From Galaxea fascicularis (taxonomy: Eukaryota > Cnidaria > Anthozoa > Scleractinia > Euphylliidae), in contig OX419345.1 of assembly GCA_948470475.1 (NCBI GenBank), positions 17,657,239-17,721,238 on the forward strand: a stretch of 64,000 bases of DNA. Reading direction: 5' to 3'. The notes beneath the pieces are model-generated. The model was not told where the DNA came from. It made no database searches and worked only from the letters and a program-made list of their open reading frames with translations. This document shows, piece by piece, positions 19,603-32,800 of this stretch (positions within the stretch are counted from its first letter, which is position 1; each line of letters starts with the position of its first letter). The translations under genes and the position numbers were made by a program.

Positions 19603-20393
19603 GTTGGATCTTGCACTTTGTACGTCATGTAATAAGTCACGCTTTCTTTCCTCTCCCACGACGGACAGTCGATACATCCTCGGTGAGTTTCGTTCGTTTT
19701 TCGTCCGTCTGTCCTGAGGACGACACGTTGATATCCGTTGGACAGTAACTTATCCCCTGAAAAACGTTATTCACTCTTTGAAAAACTGGGACCTGAACTG
19801 GTCCATTTTATACTTAAGCATTTCAAGAGGTAAGGGCCACTTTGGTTACATTCAAGTAAAATATAACATAAGGATTTACATCACCGCGATAAGATAAATA
19901 CGGCTACCATACAAGTTTGAGGTACCTACTTCCTTAATAACAACAAAAAGGCAACTGCAGGTCTTGTTCCCTCGCTCACCACAAATAAGTGCCGCTGGAA
20001 ATTCCCTGTCCAAAAGTTGCATAAAAGGTCGCATAAAAGTTGTCAAGCATGTATAAGGGCCAAGTCAGTTGAAACTGTGACCATACTATTCTAATACGTA
20101 AAGGGGGTCACGTTCTTGAAAGCCGGAAGTGTTATAAGTATCCCAGGTAAAGATTTTTGCCCCACCTATACCCCCACAGGCTTTTATGAAGCTTTTCCTT
20201 CCCCCACCCCTCCCTTCCAGCCCCATCTCCCGCTTCCGCTCCCGCCGGCTTCCTGTGCAGCTTCTTTGCGTGACTCCCAGGTGGTCCGCGTCAGACGCGC
20301 GCGACATGCATTGAAGCGAGGCAAATTCAAAGCAAATTATGGATGCTATGTTGATCTGCACGACCTTTCCTGCACCACAACTATGAATGGAAA
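19603..20393. promoter_or_regulatory. GTF2H3/HECTD4 bidirectional promoter region
   Basis: The two start codons face away from each other across about 790 bp with no intervening gene. The GTF2H3 start lies in CCAACATGGCGGACGG, close to the YY1-type CAANATGGCGGC element common at housekeeping promoters. The HECTD4 side is pyrimidine-rich (around 20180-20260) and I see no convincing TATA box. A shared promoter is inferred from spacing. Confidence 0.6.
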
Positions 20394-20397
20394 ATGA
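20383..20397 (+). promoter_or_regulatory. four-codon uORF overlapping the HECTD4 start
   Basis: ATG AAT GGA AAA TGA ends on the HECTD4 initiation codon in an ATGA overlap (20394-20397). Ribosomes using the uORF would terminate exactly at the main start. A longer open frame from 20116 lacks an ATG and shares this stop, so it is not a separate gene. Confidence 0.55.
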
Positions 20398-23300
20398 CGA
20401 CTGCCTTAACGGCTGGTACCGATGGCTGGTCATCTGTCACCGAGCAGAGTATATTTCTTAATGATGGTCTTAAATTTGTCGTCGAGGTTCTTCAACCGCC
20501 TCCCGTCTCCACTGAACACACTACGTTCGTGGACTGCATATCTGAGCAGAAGTTTGATACTTCTTCAAACGCGGAACTCAGTAAACGCCTGTTAACTACA
20601 TGTGCTTTACAGTATGGCTCTTATTACAGATTCTTCAGCTACCGCCAACGTGCCTTGCTGGGCCTTTGGCGCTCACAGAGAGCCAAGTTAACAAGGTTGT
20701 CCTTAAAAATTAGTCGCCCGCCTGGGGGCGCAAAGTTATCCGCAATCAGCGATAAAACGAAAGGACAGCAACCAAATGTTTCGTTTTCGTCCCACGTTAG
20801 TCTTCTTCTCTTACTTCCTATTTTACAATCTCAAAGCCGGACAGATCCTTCGTTAGCTGGGCAGTGTTCAGAAGTGTTGTTTCAGTGTCTTCAAAACTGT
20901 CCTCCCAACTCTCTTGCAATTGAACCTGGCAGTTGCATCAAAGGCCTGGCAGACTTGCTATGCAGTTGGCTATTGCAAGCAGAAATTAGCACTGGAGAAG
21001 ATGTAGCTGTCTGTTATGCGAAACGTGAGAATTTAGTAGCAGCACTCATTTCGTTAGCCTGCGGAAGGTATAAAAATTTCCCACAAATTAATTATTGAAA
21101 AAAAAAAGTTGCCGGCCTCTTCTTTTACTCAACACAAGCTTAAATCAAACTAATCATGATTACTCAGGCTTAATTACAATAGCCTTGGGTTTTTAATGGG
21201 CTTTGAAACAATCATGTTGTTTAACAGATTTATCACAGAAAGACATGGATTTTGCATCGTAGCTTGATGCAGTGAGCACTAGTTTTGTTAATAGAAACAG
21301 AATAATAACCTGCTGATTTGACCTCCAACATCCAAATAATCCTAATTGTTGACAAGTTGGTAACAAAGATCCAGTCAGATCTATTGACCTAACAGACAAA
21401 CTGTAACAATGAAGGAATGTTGAGAGTGTAACATCTGTTTGACTCTCAAATTCCTTGTAAAGCTGGAATATATTATTTTGAGGCAGTGTTCCAGAAAAGA
21501 GCAGGTTCTCAGGTCAAAATTCCGGAAAGCTGGCTCCCTGACCCAACACACTGAGTTCTTGAGTAGGAAAATTTGGTAAGATCCATATATACTGACCTCT
21601 TGAAAATCTTCTGTGAACCCCGACCTCTGAAAGTTAAATAAAACAATGGTGAGGGGATACGAAAGAATCTCACACTGGTACAATTTTGGGTTCAAGTATT
21701 AAAGCCTTTCTGTGAGGGACCATCAGCATATTCACTTCTTCCCTGCTTAATGTCTACTGGACATTAATGCTATTAAGTTTTGACCAGCCCAAAGTGACAA
21801 TGTGCAAAATCTGGGTGGGACAGACACAGAAAAATCTTTTATTCCCAATTTACACTAACATTCTTCATATTTTGTTTTGAATTGATCTTTTCATTAAAGA
21901 CAAAAAAAATAATCCTTAACACAAAAACACAAAATCCCAAATAACAGCTCTACATGGCTTTTTTGTGAGCATGCCACCTTTTTTGTCCCTTAAATTCAAG
22001 CATGATTAAGTTTATTTTCATCCTCAGACTTTCCATTCAGCTATTTGTTCAAGTTGTTGAAGTTCTTCTGAAGCAGAGGGATACACTTGGCAAACTTCCT
22101 GTGGGGACTGTATTAAGGAGAACTTTAGAGTATGAAAAGAAAGGTTCATTTGGTGATATTGGTGTCCTACAGACATCTCGTTATCTGGGCAGCTGGCAAT
22201 TGGAAACATTTTTATCTGAATCCCAGGATTCTACAAGCAGTGACCAGATTAGCAGTCTCGCTTGTGATGGGAAGTTTCTTTATCTCATCAGTGGGGACAA
22301 TAAAGGTCTCATGAAAATTGGGACTGGTAAAAATGGAACTATGAGGTAAGAGCTGTATTTCAGTTTTTCAGACATGTTCTTTGATTGCTACTAGTCCCTT
22401 TCTGGACTGAGGAATGAGCAAGACCATGATAATAATGAATACAGTATTTATAACTAGTAGTAATCAAGGATTGGTGAAGTGCATTCAATCTGTCTTAAAT
22501 CTCTACCAAAATTGTAGTTTCTAATTTTCTTTTATAAACCTGAATTTTGTTAGTGAAGGTGGAGTTCAGGGAAGGGGTTTTTGAGGATAACCATGTATGA
22601 AAATTTGCCATTGTGTGATACAACTGAACCAAAAAATCCAACATAACAATAAGCTTTACTAAAGCCTGCTGCACACGTGAGGAAAGAGCTGAGCAAAATT
22701 CCTCACGAGGCAGTTAGCTCAGCCGTTTCCTCACGTGTGCGGCAAATTTTCGGTGAGAAATTCACCTCGCGAGACCGTGAGGACAATATCAAACATGTTT
22801 GATATTTACCTCATCGCTTACTTACAAACTGAAGTTACATGTAGAGGAAATATTAACAACTAATAAAGATGATATAGATTGTTGAGACAGTAAGCAGATT
22901 TAAAGTAGAACAGCTCAAGTACGATAATATTTAGGAAGTGCTTTCTTTGCAATTGCGATTTCTTTAAGTGTTTCAAGTTTTTCATGCAAAATAAGAAGAT
23001 AGTTTTGAAGATCCAAATCATCTCCGAATGGTTTTTTATTTCCGTGCTACTTTACAAATAATATTAGTTGAGTGTCATGACTAATAATTGTTGGCAGGGA
23101 GAAGCTGAACCTCCAGGGAAAAGAGGAAAGACAGCAGAGTTGACACATCAGAAGGGTGAATTGCAGCATCTGTGTCCTTGACAACACACAACTACAGCAG
23201 TTTTCTGTTGTTTTGATAAAAGGCTTTAATCATATTCACTCGTGATACACTACTGCTTATTGCAATTATTGTTAGTTTCATCTTGGAGGCCTGCATTAAA

Positions 23301-26300
23301 AGGATATACATGGAGAAAGTCTTTGATCAACAAACTGTTCATGTGAATGTGCTTTTTTAAGGGGTGCTATGTACAGAAGAAATGCAGAGCTGAAGGAGGG
23401 GTGGCTTGCCATTGTACAGAACTGGTTATTGTTTCGACCAAAAGATTTTGATAGTGAACCCTCAGACATGTGCTATATATTGGATACCCTTTCTCTGCAG
23501 GTGAGATTATGCAGTACTGTATTGTAGACATTAGGTGTCTGTAGTAGCAGGAGTTTGCATTACTTTGACTTTAGCATCTGTCCATGCTGTGAATATTAGG
23601 AAGGCGTCTACAAGATTAACTGCAGGTGGTTTACATGTATGAATTGTTAACTTAGGTTGATTGACTGGGCTTCATGTTTTTTTTGTTTTGCTTAGATCAC
23701 ACAAACTATTAAGCTGAGATACCCAGTTAACACTGATGCCGATGGAGTGCAAACACAGCAATACAAAACTGTACAGTTGCTAAGTGACGAAGTTCATTTG
23801 TACTGGCTTTGGTTGGTTAAAACATCTGACCCTGTTAAGAAGGAAGTGTCCTTAACTGGTCAAGAGGGTAAAAAGGTTGACTTGTTTATACAAGAATTTA
23901 AACTAGAATCAAGTGATGGCAAACTGGATGTGTTGGCTTCTCCTTGTGGCAAACCAGTAGTTGTGATGAAGAAGGAGGAACTGCCATCATCCCTTTTGTC
24001 TCCTCTGCCAGTAAGACGTTCTCCAACAACTCCCAGTGCTCAGAGAGACTTGGAGGGTATGTTTGGTGTAAAGTTTTTGGATTGATTGATTTTTTATTGA
24101 AATTTTGAATATTTATACAGAGTTACCAGACCCACAGGTAGTGTAGCGTAATGTTAAGGGGAAATGCATGGTTTTCTAATTTTTAAGAATTGTTTTGAGG
24201 CTTTTGAAGTTTGGGGTTGTGGTACCAAGCATGAGATGTGTCTGTTGATTAGAGATTGTCATAGTTCATGTTTTCACTTATTAGAGAGTGATTACCAACC
24301 ACTGCAAAAATCAGAGAAACACCACGAACTGGAATTCTTGCTTATCTTCCTATCCCTGATGTTGGGTGTTTATACTACAGTTTTTTGTATTAGTTTGTAA
24401 AAATAAGTGGTGGTCAGGAGGCAGTGAAATCAAGATCTTCGTTTCCTTACATTGTCTTTGAACTAGAATTAGTTGCTGATAGTTGATTGTCATGAAAGGT
24501 GTCATTCAATGTGGCTAGATGTAATTTAGGTGAGGTTAAACTTGAGTGAATGGTGTCTGTGGTCTTGTTCATTTGTGCAAGTAATCTGCAGGGTGGGCAC
24601 CCTGGCATTTGCATGTGCTTGGTTTCTAGCAAACATTGCGGATCATCGCTTGTGAATCTTTGCAGATTCATTCATCCTTATTGGGACCCTTTGCATATTA
24701 GTTCAGCCTTTGCTTCATTCTTTGAGGGAATTTTTGAGGATTCTGGTCCTGTCCCCTCCCTCCCATGAGTGGTTCATTTTCAGGAGGTTGGTAAAAAAAT
24801 ATGGTAAGTGGTAAGTATTCCACTGAATTTCTTTCAGTGTGATGGTGCCTGTTGGCAGCTGCTTAATGCAGGGGTGGTTCCCACTCATAGGGTTGCCTTG
24901 GTTACCTCCCTGCTGTGCCTGAATTGCTTATAAGTTCCTGTCAACCTTTAAGGCACCAGCTCCCAAGTTCATCAATTGGCATTGAGTTTAACAATTTACT
25001 GTTCTTTTTTTCATTTATTCACATACAACTGTAGTCATAGACAAGACCGTGAGTTGTGATAAACTGCATGATCCTGGATGCAGTCAAAACTCAAAATAAA
25101 CTGTATAAAACATTTTACCTTAAATTATGTCGCTATTTTCCACTAAATTGCAGAGATGGTAAGCTGCGGATTGTCACTGAGTACGCTCAAACAGACTGCC
25201 ATGTTTATCAGTGGGGACATGCTAGTGATGGTGGTTCCACAGATGGTTAACACATCTGCTCCATTGCTGCTGTCATTCAGGGGACCTAGAAGTAGGTGGT
25301 GTTTACCTGAATTTCTTTTTGACATACAACATACATTGTATACCGGGTATTCTCACATATACTTCAAAAATTAGTGGCAGCCGTGGAAGCTTTATGTGAA
25401 TCTTTTTTTTTATTGTATTCTGTGTGCATCAGGCCCAATGAACTACTGTTTTTCAACCATGGATGGCTCTTGCATAAAGCAAGAAAGTGTTCTCAATTCA
25501 GCCATGGACAAACATGAGGTAGTTGTCCCAGGACTTGGTGAGTAAACATAGTTCTTTTTTACACCCTAGTCAATTTTTTTCTTTTGCTGCCTTAGACAGT
25601 TTTAGTTTTAATAATGTGTAATTTCTTGTATGATCACTAGATAAATAAATTATTTAAATGACATTCTCAAGTCTCTATCGAGGTTGTACTATTTTCTGTA
25701 GATTACTTTAAGTCAGGGCCATGAAATTAACGAAAAAACATGTAATACCAAGATACATATAAACTGAAGAATCCATATGATGCTTTGTTTACTTTATGTT
25801 TTCCAGTGGTATGCCGGGACTCTGTTAATGGTAGACTGTGGAGTTATGACAGCAATCACATGATAGGGGAGTGGGTAGCGGGTGGATTTCCATCTTACAA
25901 TCAAGTAACTGAACATCTTAGAACACCATCAGGATCTCAAACGGCAGGTTAGAGAGACTGTTCAAATATTACTGATTCAGTACACCAGGGTTGGACACTT
26001 AATTTTGAGAGCACTCGCCATTTGGGCGAGTGGCCCTCAAAATGCACTCGCCCAGACCAGTTTTCACTCGCCCAAAAGTTCGCCCCCCCTCCCCTCTTGC
26101 AACATCGCACGTGACTGACCGAGGATTATTACTTCAAGGAAAAATTCTATTTAAAGATCTTAAACCCCAAAAAGACACAACGGAGGCACTTACTTCATAT
26201 TTCAAATAGTTTTTTATTGTGAATCTTTGTGAGATCCCTGTTCTTCTCGGGAGCGGTGATCACTGATGGCTCAATAGTGACCAGCAGTATCACTTTGTAC

Positions 26301-29300
26301 AAGTATATATGTTATGTAATTATCATTAAGAGGAGACCATATTATGTCGCCTTTCAGCGCCAATTTATTAGACAGTTCGGAATGTAAAACTTTGCAAAAT
26401 AGAAATGGAAAGTTTATGTTTAGGGATTTTCTCGACAAAATAGCATGTAATTATTTTGCAATTTCTTATTTAAATAATTACTTGGCGACGAAAATCGCAC
26501 TCGCCAAACGGACGAGTGATCGATGATTTGCGCTTGCCCGACACTTAAGACACTCGCCTGGGCGAGCGGGCGAGTGCCAATGTCCAACCCTGGTACACGG
26601 TGTAGCATTAAGCCACAGTTAAATGTTAAGTGATCTGGAAGCATGCATTTGCATCAACTCTGATGACAACATGAAAGGTCTCAGACAAAACTACAGTGAA
26701 ACAGCCTGACGTATTTGATCCTGATCAGTGTAATGTTTAAAATACTTTCTTGGCTCTAACAGGTTAAAATTCTACAGAATGTAGTTTGCTCAGAAGGGTT
26801 ATTCCAGTGTGATGCAACTGGTCTTAAATAATCAATTAAATAATTGTAAAAGGATGCATAGCTTTTATTGTACACAGAAGTAAGCCTAGCTAGGTATTGT
26901 GAGATTTGTATGCTCTACACCTGTACCTAGCTTTATTACCACATTATTTTTAATTTTGTTGTTGTTCTTGTCCTCAGATTGCGAACATGATCTTCTTGAC
27001 CCACTGGATGCCATATCTTCATTAGCACACCACATAACATTCCTCAGCCAATGCCTTGATGCTGAAATACATGTGGCCTCAAAAGAAAATGGTGGCAGTT
27101 CTTTGTCTAACTCTTCTGAATCATACACTGTCAGCTGTATCTGTAGTATACTGAATACAGCCATTAATGAAGGACAGCGAGACGTGACAGTAGCCATGCT
27201 TGCTGCACTGCAAACTCTCATGAGACAGGTTAATGCTGGTTGGGCTAAGCTAGACGAGAATGATGTTACAGAGACAAGACGTTTGCTATGGAAACTGATC
27301 TGTGCACCTGCTGATTCTGTTGAAGCTTCAGTGCAGTTGGAGACTTCTAAGGTGCTAAAGGCTGGCCTGGAAACGTTTTACCCAACTGCAACAGAGAGGA
27401 GTTCCTTACTGATGCTGTTGCTCTTGGAAGGCCATTCCACTCATGGCAGGGCACAGCTGTTGGACATATTGCTTATTCATTTGGCTGAGAAGATAACATT
27501 CTCTGATCCCAAATTATCTTATAAAGAAAGGTAACAATATGCCTTGTGAAGCTTGTTACCAACTGACTGTTATGAACTCTTCCATTGGTAACATTTCCCT
27601 TTTAACTCAGTAGACAGGAAAGAGAAATTGGGAAGCAAGGTTTACTAAGTGTGAAAGAGAGGAAAACGTTTCCTAAATGTATCCTTGTCAAAAGTATGAT
27701 ACCTTTATTTGAGTCTTTTTGGATTACACCCCTCTACTTCCTGTTAATTTGAATATTGAATTATTCTCTTCTTTAACAATCTTAGGTCTTGAGAGCCCTC
27801 TCCCCATGTGAATTTGCATAGAATGTCTTAAAGCTTAGTTTGGATATTTTCCAGGAACCACACAATCATTCATATTTATGAAATTAGTCTCTTTTGGTGT
27901 CTGATTTGGTAAAGAACCATGTCTAAGGCCTAATGGTAACCAGTTATGCGTCAGTCAATGAGTTTTGTTTATTCTTGAAAGTGTGAAATGGAAATTTGAC
28001 TGCCCTTTCCCCCCAAGTCTGTCACACATAGTTTAAAGTCTACTTCTATTTAACTTGTATTTTTAGGCTGGCTGAATATGTGGTGTTTGCAGCTCTCAAA
28101 GTGTGCATCAAAGAATCCTGTGACACCATCCTCCAGTGTGGTAGTATGGGGGATGTGGCATTTCAAACACAGGTGTCCAAACACCCAGTAGGTTGTCAAT
28201 CAAATATGTGTAAGAAAGACTGAAATCCTGCGCAGCAATTTGTTACTTAATGTTAATTTGAAAATTGTAAAACTGACGCTGTTATTTGAGGGTTCTTAAC
28301 CGATGTTTTGGCAATGCTGCCTTCAGAGTACAAGCCTAAATACTGTTGCTTACTTGCACGCTAGTGCATGCTATTTCATGTGGCACATGTGCAAGTGTGC
28401 AATCAGATATGTGAGCTAATTTTAACGAACTTTTTGATGGTATTCAGTCTTGTACCCTGAAGAAGGCAGCATTGTCTAAACGTTGGTTAAGACCCCTAAA
28501 ATAACAGTGTTGGTTTTACAATTGTGAATCAAACATAACTAGTTGACATCTGTATTGTCATTTTAATGTTCCTATCAAGCCATCATATGGCCAAATGGTT
28601 TCTGCACTTCATTTTCCAAGACATTTTCAGTCCAAGTGACCAATTCAATACCAGTAGTCATTGCTTGCAATTTGCATTTGTCCTGTCGTCCGAGATGACC
28701 AAAAAGTTTACTGGGCAACCAATTTTTTGGTAAAATTAAGAGGCTGGTTGCCGAGGAATAAACAACAGACAACCCAGCCAAACAGAAAAGGTGTCTTTTT
28801 TTGTAGTGTACTTAAATGGGTAGGTGTTTCTAACAGGCAACCAAGAATTTATCAGGGCAACCAAATTCACAGGTTTGGTTGTCTGGCTTTTGAAATAGGG
28901 ACAACCTAGATTTTTTTTTTTAAATTTTGAGCAATGCAAAATGCCAATTATATTGCAGTTATTAACTTGCAATGCCAACCAGAATTCAGGAGGCCAATGA
29001 GTCATGTGTAAGATTGAAGTAAATGTTTGTTATGCACATGTACCATATTACAATATTAAAAGACTGTACTAAAAATTCTCTAGTAACTTCAATAAGCTGA
29101 AAAAAGCTGTTAGTTTGTAATGTATGGAAAGTAGTGTGATAAGCAGTGGCTTATTTGTGATCACATTTTGACTTATTTTGTATTGTTAATTAAACAGGAC
29201 CTGTCTCCAGTCCTCCAGTATGTCACAGCTGTGTTTGTCGCTGAGTGGAGGAACGTTGTTCTCTCCGATGAATTGGAATCATCTGTCATCCATGAGGTTG

Positions 29301-29848
29301 GTTTTCCATACCATGTGAATTCAAAAACGTTGGTGCTGCCTGATGAATTTTCCAGCAAAGGATACCATTTCCTTCCAGTTTAAAATGTACTAAATGAAGT
29401 ATGTTTTAGAAAGAATGGTAAAGGAAATGGTGCTGGCCATTAGCATTTGAAAAAACATGTAGGGCATCCTTTCATTTTGTGCTTCTTGTTTGTGTGCCAT
29501 GTCATGCAGTTATGGAACGGTTGTCTTGTTATTTTAGGTTGCAAGTGATATGGTGAAATGCGTTGAATGTGAGATGCTGACATTGAAAGTTCTAGAAGCT
29601 TGCCAACAGGTCTGATATATTTATGAAACTACAGAATTCCCTTTGTTGCCAGTACACTTTAAACTTCAGTATATAAGTCCCCGAGTTTTATTGCTGTTGT
29701 AAGTGTCATTGTAATTACTTTTAACATGGAGCCATGGTGTCATGTACATGTACTTGTTAGACTCTGAATCAAGAGATTGAGAGTGTCAGTGCAACCCTTC
29801 TTGGTATACCAGAATTCAATCTGTTTGTCTTTTATATTGCTGTTTAAC

Positions 29849-29892
<44 letters not shown>

Positions 29893-32800
29893 TACTTGAT
29901 TTAAGTCTCAAATCTTTCTAGCTGAGCACAGGTGCTCTACTAATTGAGGAGACAGTAAATCAACTCAACTCAAATCAAATGTTGGTTTTTGAGGAGAGGG
30001 GAAAACCGGAGTACTGGGGAAAACCTCTCGGAGCATAGTAGAGAACCAACAAACTCAGCCCACTTATGACAGTGAGTCCAGAAATCAAACTGGGGACACA
30101 TTGGTGGAAGGCCAATGCTCTCACTGTTGTACCCACTCTTCTCCCCTAAGGAGCATAAACTATTGATTTTACCAGTTGCCATGTAACTTGCTTTCCCAGA
30201 TTCTTGAGTTGGTGTTAGAGGTTCTCTCCAAGCTTTCAGTGGAATATAAAGGAGATATGAAATCAAGAATAGAGGGGTTAGAGCATGTGATGAAAGCTAC
30301 ACTTGTGGGGCAGACACTTCCTCTATTGGCATGTGTTGTGTCTTCTGAGAAATGTCTTCAGCTTTCATTGGCTAAAAGCTTTCTTCCTGCTGTGACCAAC
30401 ATAACAGTGACAGCAACAAAGGTGAGAAGAGCTTCATAAAACCTCTTGTGATCAGCAAGCTAGGTGGTGTCCCAGATAAGTATAACAAGGTTACATGTCA
30501 CATATTAGAGATAATTTAGCAGCAAAGCCAATTTAATACATTATTGACAGGCAGCAATGCCTTTAGCAATATAGATATGAACGTTGAGGCCTGGCTTCAG
30601 CACAGCTCAGCTCAGCTCCAGGCTTCCATCATTACAATACTGAAGCAGTGTGTACAAAATATATTTACATTAGAATACTCTTTTCAGGTGATGGAGCATA
30701 GAACCATTACACCAGCAAATGCGGAACAGCAAAGAAAGAAATATACACTTAAGTTGTACAGCCCCACCCATGTTCCAAACAAAGCTGGCCAGCTTTTTGC
30801 ATGCTTTAAATTGTACCTAATTTCCATTTAACATAGACTTAGCTCAGGTGTTAGAGGGATAATTTTTAGTGCCTCTCTGATGAGGACGGCGTTTCTTTGA
30901 TTAGGTGGCTTACTCCATATCTAAGTTGAAATGCACTGGAGATAATAAAGCTGTCGAGGTATCCTCTGCTGTTGCACCCTCGCCATGGTCAAGCCCACGA
31001 ACGGTAGAGAGCCCCCATCCTGTTCGGGATGACTACCAAAGCTGTAAAACACTAGTGATGCCAGGGGCCTCATGTCTGTACCTGAAGTTTGATCCCCGAT
31101 GTGCTACCCAGTATGAGTATGATAAGGTGAGTCAGAATCAGTTACCTTTCACGCCAGGAAAATGGAATCTGTAAGAGAGGAAATTACCAGACGTTGTGAC
31201 TTATGCAGTCCAGTTTACTTGATTTCAGAGATTTCCCATGATCACCACAAACTGATATGACGGGTCCATACACATCTCTATATACTACTTTCATCGCTTC
31301 AATTTTTCCCCTAATTTTCGTTCACCAAAATGCACTGGGTTTTTTGGTAGCTCTATAAAGGAACATTATAGCTTGCTCAGGTGGCACAAGCCACTGGCAA
31401 TTAAAAAAAGAAAATCAGAGTTGAACTTCCCAAACAACAGGATGGGTCGAAACTGCGGCAGAGTGTTTTGAACAATTTCGTTTCTTTATCAGAATGCACT
31501 TAGGGTCGTATTTATGAAATTATCTGTTTGACCCCATTAGGTGATTGTTTATGCTGGTAAGACCACAACCAGTCGTAAAGTGGCCGAATTTGGTGGAAAC
31601 TCTTACGGTGTAGGGAGTAGATCTGTGTTGAGACTTGGCTGGCCCAAGGAGCCTGTAAAGGTAGAGGGTGACGCAGTGACTCTCTCGTTTCAAGTAAAGA
31701 GTGCACGAGAGCGTAACACCCCTGACAATGCTGTGTGGGGATTCAGCTGCATTGTGAGCACCAAGGTAGAGTACCATTGCTTATGTTTCAGGGAACGTTT
31801 GGGAAACCTTACAGGATGCTAATAGGAATCTCGTGAGATAGAATCCCACAGTTGGAATTATTGACCAAATCAGGTCGGGCCAGATGGGGAAATATTTGGC
31901 TTGAGGTCCGTACGTACTAACCTCGAGCGAAATATTTTCCATCCGGCCCTCCCAGTCAGTCAATAAGTACATATAACCAAATGGGATGGCAACTGAAAGC
32001 CTGTAAGATAGAGTGCACAGGTGTGGAATTGGGTTTCAGCGAACTTTTGGGAAACCTAGTACATGTACATGTAAGATGGTAGGGAGACGCCAGCAAGACA
32101 GACTACTCAGATGTGGAAACCTACTATCTGGATAGGAAGTTGTGTTACGAGCAATAAAAACTTGGCAAACCTGTCTCGCTGTTGAAATGCACAGGTGCGG
32201 GATTGGGTTTCTGTAAACAAGGAGCACTGACACTCAGGACTAAATTGCACTTCAGAGAGTCGAGAGAGCCAATTCTCTCAGTAGCCATCTCCGGCGTTTT
32301 TTCCTTTTAACGTTGCTTTGTGTTTTCAGGAGCATGGGGAAAAACCCTCCAATCTGCCATTCTTCACCGACTTGTGCCTAAGCCTCTCTCTGCTGACACA
32401 CAGTTTGCTAAATGTTAGATACCAGGGCCCAGCCAACACTGAAGCTGAAGATGCCTGCCAACATTTGCTTGATTCTAAACTTCTGCAAAGGTAGGAACCC
32501 TTGTAAATGCTTGGCGCCCTCATGAACGTGTTTGATGAAAACGGCAAAGTAGGGGTTACAGAAAAGTCTGTGACTAACCCAAGCAATTCTAACCTTTCAT
32601 TTATAGGTTGCAAATCAAGGAACGGATCTCTGTTAAAATTGCTTCGTGAGACTGCGATCAGTGTTTTGGCTTTTTACAACATTTTCAGTGACACTCGGCT
32701 TTTTCGTTCCGTGAAACCATGCGCGATTTGTGGTTCTACAGGTCATTTAAGTTTGCAACTCGTGATCACCGAAGGAAAGGCACTTTCCCCCCCTCCCCCA

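Larger units (their letters stand above)
20394..30687 (+). other. HECTD4: HECTD4 exons 1-13: N-terminal propeller-like region
   Basis: Exons: 20394-21067, 22028-22345, 23362-23500, 23696-24056, 25156-25245, 25433-25537, 25807-25947, 26978-27530, 28067-28187, 29198-29296, 29538-29609, 30200-30421, 30520-30687; residues 1-1021. Exon 1 carries VSTEHTTFVDCISEQKFDTS. Segments such as CDGKFLYLISGDNKGLMKIG, RIVTEYAQTDCHVYQWGH and VNGRLWSYDSNHMIGEW look like beta-propeller blades. Exon 8 is helical (HDLLDPLDAISSLAHHI). Exon 5 is the least certain: its acceptor must be the second AG of TTGCAGAG to hold phase, and its donor is the weak GTTAAC. Confidence 0.8.

Noticed and set aside
20116..20397. 93-residue open frame ahead of HECTD4
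   Set aside because: It has no ATG start before the short uORF, is proline-rich leader sequence and shares the uORF stop.
29851..29892. CRISPR-like regular repeat
   Set aside because: It is a simple (AAT)n microsatellite with no spacers.
30464..30489. 26-nt micro-exon between HECTD4 exons 12 and 13
   Set aside because: It would need a 42-nt intron. Using the TTTAG acceptor at 30518-30519 joins exons 12 and 13 in phase without it.
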